From: Holophagales bacterium | GTDB lineage: Bacteria; Acidobacteriota; Holophagae; Holophagales; Holophagaceae | Length of the DNA stretch: 7,919 nt | Direction: 5' to 3' | Assembly (NCBI GenBank): GCA_031256155.1 | Contig: JAIRRD010000064.1 | Coordinates: 1 to 7,919, forward strand | Shown here: positions 1-4,353 of the stretch, one piece after another | Numbering within the stretch: position 1 is the first letter of the stretch | Layout of the letters: every line of letters begins with the position of its first letter | Translations under genes and position numbers: made by a program | Notes under the pieces: model-generated | What the model was told of the DNA's origin: nothing | The model's input: only the letters and a program-made list of their open reading frames with translations | Databases searched by the model: none

Positions 1-83
1 AGAACAAGCATCACGTCAATTAACGGTGTCATGTTGATATCCGCCATTTGACTGTTTCGGTTTGAACCTGGCGTGAATGCCAT
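1..83 (-). CDS. ExbD/TolR-family biopolymer transport protein, N-terminal fragment
   Basis: Only the first 27 codons are inside the window; the rest lies beyond the left edge. The fragment starts MAFTPGSNRNSQMADINMTP and continues LIDVMLVL. The block M-A-D-I-N-M-T-P-L-I-D-V-M-L-V-L is the hallmark of the ExbD/TolR N-terminus, where a short cytoplasmic tail runs into the single membrane helix, and the Asp in L-I-D-V is the family's conserved proton-path residue. These proteins work with an ExbB/TolQ partner in the inner membrane to pass proton-motive force to outer-membrane transporters or to the Tol-Pal system. The ATG at 83-81 has a strong SD, GGAGG at 95-91, seven bases upstream. ExbD and TolR cannot be told apart from this fragment, so no symbol is given. 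Confidence 0.9.
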   Translation of the reverse strand, partial: MAFTPGSNRNSQMADINMTPLIDVMLV

Positions 84-102
84 TAGAATACCTCCGGTAG
101 CG

Positions 103-131
103 ATTATAGAATGACAAAAAAATCGTATGTA
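103..131 (-). promoter_or_regulatory. Possible promoter for the ExbD/TolR gene
   Basis: A perfect TATAAT lies on the minus strand at 108-103, with a poor -35 match (TACATA, 131-126) at 17 bp. The start site would fall near 96-97, just ahead of the GGAGG SD, giving a very short leader of about 14 nt. The -10 match is exact but the -35 is weak, so this is tentative. I found no convincing promoter for htrA on the opposite strand of the same 121-bp gap, nor a sigma-E-like site. Confidence 0.25.
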
Positions 132-204
132 TACCATTAAAACATTTCATCTTAAAATCGCCTTAACACAAATTGATATGAAACAATAAATCTGGAGATA
201 TGTC

Positions 205-1314
205 ATGCGCCGTTCTACCTTGATTACTATCATCCTTGCCGCTGGTATTCTGGCCGGCTGGTGCGGGACTTCAGTCTTTCAGGCGCCTACTGCTTCCGCA
301 TACTCGCGCCCTGTGGATTCGCGCGGTCCGCTTCTTGAATGGGAAAAAGCGACCATACAACGCTTTAAAGAAGCGCAGCCATCTGTCGTTTACATTACCA
401 CCATCGCAACTGTTCAAAGAGACTGGTTTGGGTTTGATTTAGAGCAGGTTCCGGCAGGTTCCGGCAGTGGTTTTATCTGGGATACAGATGGTCATATAGT
501 AACTAACTATCACGTCATACAAAGGGCGGAAGATGTATTGGTGACACTTTACGACCGAAGCCAACACCAGGCCAAGCTGATTGGCTTAGCGCCTGAAAAG
601 GACCTGGCCATTTTAAAGATTGGCAACCCGCCGTCCAAACTGCATCCAATACCTATCGGCACAAGCCATGACCTTCAAGTCGGCCAGTCTGTCATTGCGA
701 TTGGCAACCCATTTGGCTTTGACCAAACTCTTACTACTGGCGTGGTATCCGCCCTTGGGCGTGAAATCCAAAGTCCGCCAAGCCGTCAAGACCCACATGG
801 CCGAAGCATAATGGGCGTGATACAGACAGACGCCGCCATCAACCCCGGCAATTCCGGCGGGCCTCTGTTGGACAGCGCCGGGCGACTGATTGGCGTAAAT
901 ACGCAAATAGCAAGCAGCAGTAAGAGCAGCGCAGGCGTTGGATTTGCCATCCCTGTTGACACAGTAAACAAAGTTGTACCCCAACTGATTTCAAGAGGCA
1001 GGACAGCATTACCAGATTTGGGATTTGAAGCCATACCGGAGCGATACAATCGTCGGCTTGGTCTAAAAGAAGGTCAAATCGCCGTCCTCTCCGTCAGGAG
1101 CGGAGGTTCCGCTGACAGAGCCGACCTGCGCCCGGCCAACCGCCGCACAGGCGAAATGGGCGATGTCATCACCAGCATAAACGGAAGTCCGGCAAGTGGT
1201 TGGGAGCGCCTGCAAGACCTGGTCTATAACATGCCTATCGGTTCTACACTACAGCTTGAAGTCCAACGCAATAACCGCACACTTCAACTCAAATTGCAAG
1301 TGGACTCGCAATGA
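205..1314 (+). CDS. htrA: HtrA/DegP/DegS-family serine protease with one PDZ domain (S1C)
   Basis: This is a 369-residue trypsin-fold protease for envelope protein quality control, expected in the periplasm or anchored to the inner membrane. Residues 5-18 are hydrophobic and are followed by T-A-S-A at 29-32, a plausible signal peptidase I site; without cleavage the segment could be a DegS-style anchor. The protease domain spans about 52-262. The catalytic triad is His103 (T-N-Y-H-V), Asp133 (E-K-D-L-A-I-L) and Ser217 (N-P-G-N-S-G-G-P), with the usual G-F-A-I-P-V-D at 246-252. One PDZ domain follows at about 270-365, with G-D-V-I-T-S-I-N-G at 319-327. DegP has two PDZ domains, so this resembles DegS, AlgW or HhoA-type members. 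The ATG at 205 has GGAG at 194-197, seven bases upstream. The gene diverges from the ExbD/TolR gene and its end faces queE 13 bp away. It appears intact; its substrate cannot be inferred. Confidence 0.95.
   Translation: MRRSTLITIILAAGILAGWCGTSVFQAPTASAYSRPVDSRGPLLEWEKATIQRFKEAQPSVVYITTIATVQRDWFGFDLEQVPAGSGSGFIWDTDGHIVTNYHVIQRAEDVLVTLYDRSQHQAKLIGLAPEKDLAILKIGNPPSKLHPIPIGTSHDLQVGQSVIAIGNPFGFDQTLTTGVVSALGREIQSPPSRQDPHGRSIMGVIQTDAAINPGNSGGPLLDSAGRLIGVNTQIASSSKSSAGVGFAIPVDTVNKVVPQLISRGRTALPDLGFEAIPERYNRRLGLKEGQIAVLSVRSGGSADRADLRPANRRTGEMGDVITSINGSPASGWERLQDLVYNMPIGSTLQLEVQRNNRTLQLKLQVDSQ
445..467 (+). repeat. 10-bp tandem duplication inside htrA
   Basis: CAGGTTCCGG occurs twice head to tail (445-454 and 455-464), followed by CAG. 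It encodes Q-V-P-A-G-S-G-S-G, the glycine-rich segment just before the first core strand of the protease. The unit is not a multiple of three, so gain or loss of a copy would shift the reading frame. With only two copies this may simply reflect glycine codon choice. Confidence 0.7.
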
Positions 1315-1327
1315 ATATAGTGGTTCT

Positions 1328-1951
1328 CTACTTTATCCCCGCCGCTTTGTTTAACTGCATTGAAAGCCTCCACTTGGGGTTAAGCAAACAGTATTCGATG
1401 CATCGTGCCAGAGCATCCGGGCGTTTAGGGCTGTCTATAGGCTGTAAGAAGAAGTGGTCGAATGCGCAGCTTTCAAATTGGGCTGGTGCTAATCCGTCTT
1501 GCGGATAAACAAGTTTTAGTTCATTCCCCGATGTCTGGCGCAGCGCAGTTCCTATTTTCGGGCTGACTGTGATCCAGTCGATACCTGGAATGGCTGGCTT
1601 GGTTCCGTTGGTTTCAACTGCGACCGCGCACCCTTTGGCGTGCAGGACCGCTATTAACTGATCATCCATCTGAAGCAACGGCTCGCCGCCGGTACATACG
1701 ATAAATGGTGATTCAGGAGTTGAGCAAATTGATAAAACAGTTTCAACCAACCTGTCCGCCTCATACACCCCGCCAAAATCGCCGTCTGTACCCGCAAAAT
1801 CGGTATCGCAGAAATTGCATTGCGCCGTCTCACGGTCTTCTTCATTGCCAGACCACAGATTACAGCCTGAAAACCGGATGAAGGCTGCGGCACGACCTGT
1901 GTGAAAGCCTTCTCCCTGCAGGGAATAAAAAATTTCCTTAATCCGGTACAG
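1328..1951 (-). CDS. queE: 7-carboxy-7-deazaguanine synthase QueE, apparent CTG start
   Basis: QueE is a radical SAM enzyme that contracts 6-carboxy-5,6,7,8-tetrahydropterin to 7-carboxy-7-deazaguanine, the precursor of preQ0, queuosine and related modified bases. Read from 1951 it gives 207 residues, a normal length. After the start come Y-R-I-K-E-I-F-Y-S-L-Q-G-E-G-F, the family's opening motif, then F-S-G-C-N-L-W-S-G. The 4Fe-4S cysteines are Cys30, Cys45 and Cys48 (C-x14-C-x2-C, the atypical spacing known from one QueE subgroup), followed by D-T-D-F. The SAM-binding G-G-E-P is at 88-91 and V-E-T-N-G-T lies further on. No ATG, GTG or TTG lies in frame before Gly61; the next is a GTG at 1768-1766, which would drop all three cysteines. 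A CTG at 1951-1949 sits at the expected first residue, seven bases after AGGAG (1963-1959), and the frame is closed by a TAG at 1957-1955, the stop of the gene upstream. It is the last gene of a three-gene operon; no other queuosine gene is in the window. Confidence 0.93.
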   Translation of the reverse strand: MYRIKEIFYSLQGEGFHTGRAAAFIRFSGCNLWSGNEEDRETAQCNFCDTDFAGTDGDFGGVYEADRLVETVLSICSTPESPFIVCTGGEPLLQMDDQLIAVLHAKGCAVAVETNGTKPAIPGIDWITVSPKIGTALRQTSGNELKLVYPQDGLAPAQFESCAFDHFFLQPIDSPKRPDALARCIEYCLLNPKWRLSMQLNKAAGIK

Positions 1952-1954
1952 CGC

Positions 1955-2836
1955 CTATCTCCTTTGATCTGCCTTTCGCCATTCGGAACGCATGTTTTCC
2001 ATGGGCTTGATAACAGCTGGTGCGGCGTTTTGCTTTATTGCCAGGTTAATTGCCTGTTCTATCACTGCGGTTCCTTCCGCCGCTCTGCCGACCCAGCGCA
2101 GTATTTGCGCTTTGACAAAGAGGTTTTGCGGTGTTTGGCGGATATTTATGGATTCTTCAATCAGTTTCATAGCCCGCGGCATGTCCTTTTCCGCATCAAG
2201 CAAATACTGGGCGGCTTCACAGCGTGCAAGCCAATTTGTTTTGGAGGCCTTGGCCAGTATTTCAGCCATGCGAGCTTCTATAAGCTTATCAAGATCAATT
2301 TCCACGAGAAAATATACCCGGAGCTTTTCCCAGTCCAAATCCACGTATGCGCTCGAATTGCTTGCGGGGTATATCTCAAAGGTCAGGTATTCCGTGAAGG
2401 AAGTTGCCACCGGCCGCACGTCAAAACGCAATATGTCCTCTTTTGGGTTGTATTCAAATGTGCCCAACTGGTTGTATCTTTTGTTGAGGATAACTGTCCA
2501 CTTATCCCTGCCGGGAATAGTGAACAGGGCATATTTACCGGCGGGTACAGAATTACCGACTACCTTGACAGCGTGGCTGAAACTGATGGTGGTTGCTTCA
2601 TTTGCTCCTGTCCGCCAGACTTCCCCAAAGGGCACCAGATCGCCCCAGATTACACGGTTGCGGACACGAGGGCGGTGATATTCGATTGTCACCATACACG
2701 TGCCGACATCTTGACTGACGCTGGCTCTGGGGCTTTTTTGCGGGAACAGATGGTTGGTTTCCTGCGCAGACAAATTCGGTTCAAGGCAAAAGGCCGATGT
2801 AAGCAGAAAAGCCAGTTTTACAGATAGCCTGCGCAT
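1955..2836 (-). CDS. DUF2911-family exported protein with C-terminal helical region
   Basis: This 293-residue protein of unknown function starts with a basic tip, a hydrophobic stretch (about 6-18) and L-S-A at 22-24, a likely signal peptidase I site, so it is probably exported. The DUF2911 domain spans about 35-180 and is recognised by S-P-R-A-S-V-S-Q, I-W-G-D-L-V-P-F-G-E-V-W-R-T-G-A-N-E-A-T-T, P-A-G-K-Y-A-L-F-T-I-P-G, W-T-V-I-L-N-K and Y-N-P-K-E-D-I-L-R. Residues 183-275 look all-helical and repeat-like (A-E-I-L-A-K-A, C-E-A-A-Q-Y-L-L-D-A, A-K/L-I-E-E-S-I), suggesting degenerate TPR helices as in longer family members. The ATG at 2836 has AAGAGG at 2851-2846, nine bases away and overlapping the end of the hydrolase gene; the two genes are 5 bp apart. 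Its TAG stop is in frame with queE, separated by one codon. No enzymatic residues are recognisable. Confidence 0.9.
   Translation of the reverse strand: MRRLSVKLAFLLTSAFCLEPNLSAQETNHLFPQKSPRASVSQDVGTCMVTIEYHRPRVRNRVIWGDLVPFGEVWRTGANEATTISFSHAVKVVGNSVPAGKYALFTIPGRDKWTVILNKRYNQLGTFEYNPKEDILRFDVRPVATSFTEYLTFEIYPASNSSAYVDLDWEKLRVYFLVEIDLDKLIEARMAEILAKASKTNWLARCEAAQYLLDAEKDMPRAMKLIEESINIRQTPQNLFVKAQILRWVGRAAEGTAVIEQAINLAIKQNAAPAVIKPMENMRSEWRKADQRR
1958..1966 (-). promoter_or_regulatory. Shine-Dalgarno site that sets the queE start
   Basis: AAGGAGA on the minus strand lies within the last codons of the DUF2911 gene. Its AGGAG core (1963-1959) is seven bases from the CTG at 1951, which is ideal spacing and supports initiation there even though the codon is unusual. 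The TAG stop of the upstream gene lies between the SD and the CTG, the typical arrangement for translational coupling. Confidence 0.75.
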
Positions 2837-2841
2837 ATGGA

Positions 2842-3462
2842 TCAGCCTCTTACAAAAGGGTTCCCGCGCCGCTCGTATCCAATAGTGGTGTTTGAGCCGT
2901 GGCCTGGTATTACAATAGTATCAGCGTCAAGTGTATAGAGCTTTGTTTTGATGCTGTTTTCCAGAGTTTTGCGGTTTCCGCCCGGAAAGTCGGTACGGCC
3001 TATGCCTTTGAAAAACAAACAGTCTCCAACCAGAGCTGCCTTGCCTTTGACAGAATCCAACAGAAATGCTGATGAACCTGGTGTGTGCCCCGGTGTGTGA
3101 AGAGTCTTTATATCAAGCGGCAGTTCATCGCACAGTGGTATGATGTTTGGTTTTTGTACTGGAGGCATCCCAAATTCCGCCGTCTGCACGTCCAGATGCT
3201 CCAACAGCGTAGTATCTTCGGCGTGCAGGAATACGGGACAGCCCCATAGATTTTGCAGCGCGGCCGCGCCACCCACATGGTCAAAATGGGCATGCGTCAA
3301 TAGGATCGCCTGGATATTGATACCAAGTTCGCTGACGCGCCCAGAAATCCTTTCAGATTCGTCCCCCGGATCAATTACGGTACCCGCTTTGGATTGTGTG
3401 TCCCACGCAAGAACACAGTTGCACCCCAACGGCCCCACGGCGAGTATTTCAAAGTCAAACAT
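2842..3462 (-). CDS. MBL-fold metallohydrolase, single-domain YcbL/glyoxalase II-like
   Basis: This is a 206-residue cytoplasmic metallo-beta-lactamase-fold hydrolase. Counting from the ATG at 3462, the di-metal site is His57-x-His59-x-Asp61-His62 (T-H-A-H-F-D-H-V-G-G), His126 (H-T-P-G-H-T-P-G), Asp147 (G-D-C-L-F) and His188 (I-P-G-H-G). G-I-G-R-T-D-F-P-G-G at 153-162 is typical of YcbL-like proteins. It lacks the C-terminal substrate-binding domain of classical glyoxalase II (about 250 residues), so hydrolysis of a thioester is possible but the substrate is unknown. An in-frame TTG at 3474 would add four residues, but the ATG is better: GGAG at 3472-3469 lies six bases before it and overlaps that TTG. 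It is the first gene of the operon with the DUF2911 protein and queE. A possible promoter and a repeat element lie just upstream. Confidence 0.92.
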   Translation of the reverse strand: MFDFEILAVGPLGCNCVLAWDTQSKAGTVIDPGDESERISGRVSELGINIQAILLTHAHFDHVGGAAALQNLWGCPVFLHAEDTTLLEHLDVQTAEFGMPPVQKPNIIPLCDELPLDIKTLHTPGHTPGSSAFLLDSVKGKAALVGDCLFFKGIGRTDFPGGNRKTLENSIKTKLYTLDADTIVIPGHGSNTTIGYERRGNPFVRG

Positions 3463-3493
3463 ATCGCGCTCCAAGAATTAGTGTAACTGAGGA

Positions 3494-3522
3494 TATATAG
3501 CGGTTCCACAATTGATTGTCCT
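3494..3522 (-). promoter_or_regulatory. Possible promoter for the hydrolase-DUF2911-queE operon
   Basis: On the minus strand AGGACA (3522-3517, four of six against TTGACA) and TATATA (3499-3494, four of six against TATAAT) are separated by exactly 17 bp. Transcription would begin near 3487, giving a leader of about 25 nt that contains the GGAG of the hydrolase gene. The -10 overlaps the left end of the inverted-repeat element, so the promoter would read outward from that element. The box matches are moderate, so this is tentative. Confidence 0.35.
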
Positions 3523-3635
3523 TTATGTCCGCAGTTTGTGGCTGCGCTTTCCGTTTCGCTCCCCGCCTGTGGCGGCTCGCTCCACTCTCGGCGCAGCTTA
3601 GGCACTCCGTGCCATTCCCAAAAGGAATTGCTATA
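3496..3635. repeat. MITE-like unit with 12-bp terminal inverted repeats and internal hairpins
   Basis: The unit begins TATAGCGGTTCC (3496-3507) and ends GGAATTGCTATA (3624-3635), whose reverse complement TATAGCAATTCC matches 10 of 12. Inside are nested and serial stems: GCTGCGC (3541-3547) with GCGCAGC (3591-3597) enclosing CCGCC-TGT-GGCGG (3563-3575); then GGCAC-TCC-GTGCC (3601-3613); then ATTCC (3614-3618) with GGAAT (3624-3628). There is no credible reading frame and no transposase. The inverted termini, TA-flanked ends and dense secondary structure suggest a non-autonomous mobile repeat, perhaps mobilised by an IS630/Tc1-type transposase that inserts at TA; that family link is inference. 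It lies in the 223-bp gap between the divergent hydrolase and DUF5808 genes, which contains no other gene. Confidence 0.6.
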
Positions 3636-3678
3636 GCGATTCAATGTGAAATGTGCCATTTTACACGGAACTGCTATA
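3632..3678. repeat. 47-bp imperfect palindrome adjoining the MITE-like unit
   Basis: Arms of 22 nt at 3632-3653 and 3657-3678 surround the triloop TGC. Comparing the left arm with the reverse complement of the right gives 17 of 22 identities: both start TATAGC and end AAATG, with scattered G/A and A/C differences between. The ends are the same 12-mer family as in the neighbouring unit (TATAGCGATTCA on plus; TATAGCAGTTCC on minus), and the two units share the bases TATA at 3632-3635. The DNA could fold into one long hairpin; if transcribed, part of the mismatch would be G-U pairs. It could be the right half of one compound element or a second, internally deleted copy. Confidence 0.65.
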
Positions 3679-3685
3679 TCCTAAT

Positions 3686-4342
3686 ATGATGGAAAGATTT
3701 TCTAATATCCGTCTTTTATCGCAGTGGGACCAGATGCCAATGCTAGCCGTTATTGCGCTCGTCTTTATATACATGGTCACTAAGGGGGAAGCGCCGCCAA
3801 TAGTGATTGTTGGTAGCGTAAGGGGCTATGGCTACATGTCGCCTGAAAATCTTTGGCGCGAAGCCATAGTAATAGGAGGTATTACCTGGATATTGTTGTG
3901 GATTATGAGCGCCAGCCTGTTTTTCTTTGCCAGAGATGAAGCTGCTGACATTTTGTCCATTCTTGAACCCATAAGGGGAATGATACCGACCGGAATAATG
4001 TCCGTGTTTTTTGGTCTGCTGGCCTCTCTGACCAAGGGGCATGCGTGGGTTTACGCGGGGCTTGTAATGCTGATACTCTGTACCCTCGCTGGCCTGATTA
4101 TTTCTTTGAGGAAACTGCCTCAGTTATCACTCCTTAAGGATGCGGACACGGAATTTGTATCGCCGGAAAGATGGCGATTTGGCTTTTTCTATGTATGCGG
4201 CGAAGACCACAGAATACTTGTACCAAGGCGGAGCGGCGGCGGAATAAATCTCAACCTGGCTCACGGCAGAGCATGGGGCATTTTGATTACAGGTTTTGTA
4301 TTGCCCATAGTCATAGCCGCGATTGCGTCATTTAGCGGATAG
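3686..4342 (+). CDS. Multi-pass membrane protein with C-terminal DUF5808-like motif
   Basis: This predicted inner-membrane protein is 218 residues from the ATG at 3686. Hydrophobic segments lie at about 17-32, 60-82, 100-115, 121-141 and 196-216. Between the last two is a soluble stretch with W-R-F-G-F-F-Y-V-C-G-E-D-H-R-I-L-V-P-R-R at 163-182 and G-G-G-I-N-L-N-L-A-H at 184-193. This matches my recollection of DUF5808 (W-x-x-G-x-F-Y then a charged turn, then I-L-V-P-K/R-R and G-x-x-x-N), a domain found at the end of some SdpI/DUF1648-type membrane proteins. Its function is unknown. The start is uncertain: ATG at 3686, ATG at 3689 and a GTG at 3653 inside the palindrome are all in frame, and none has a good SD. 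The ATG pair lies just outside the repeat and is preferred. uvrC follows 11 bp downstream, probably cotranscribed. Confidence 0.75.
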   Translation: MMERFSNIRLLSQWDQMPMLAVIALVFIYMVTKGEAPPIVIVGSVRGYGYMSPENLWREAIVIGGITWILLWIMSASLFFFARDEAADILSILEPIRGMIPTGIMSVFFGLLASLTKGHAWVYAGLVMLILCTLAGLIISLRKLPQLSLLKDADTEFVSPERWRFGFFYVCGEDHRILVPRRSGGGINLNLAHGRAWGILITGFVLPIVIAAIASFSG

Positions 4343-4353
4343 AGTTTTTAGTT

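Noticed and set aside
97..108. TAGCGATTATA in the ExbD/htrA gap as another copy of the repeat end
   Set aside because: Only an 8-base core is shared, the flanking TA and TTCC ends are missing and there is no inverted partner; likely chance.
205..300. Lipoprotein signal in HtrA (Cys20 after L-A-G-W)
   Set aside because: Trp directly before the Cys does not fit a lipobox; the A-S-A site at 30-32 fits signal peptidase I better.
613..1049. Minus-strand open frames inside htrA
   Set aside because: They lie opposite the catalytic core of an intact protease, with no SD or domain; shadow frames.
1913..1924. Perfect 12-bp palindrome TCCCTGCAGGGA near the start of queE
   Set aside because: It encodes the conserved S-L-Q-G of QueE, has no loop and no second copy, so coding constraint explains it; an operator cannot be argued.
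1949..1957. Amber readthrough making a DUF2911-QueE fusion (same frame, one codon between)
   Set aside because: The strong SD just before the stop indicates re-initiation, and a fusion would send a cytosolic Fe-S enzyme to the export pathway. Nothing suggests TAG is recoded.
1901..2827. Open frame of 308 codons on the plus strand opposite the DUF2911 gene
   Set aside because: It is fully antisense to a gene with clear family motifs, signal peptide and SD, reads across into queE, has biased cysteine-rich composition and no recognisable domain. It is a shadow frame.
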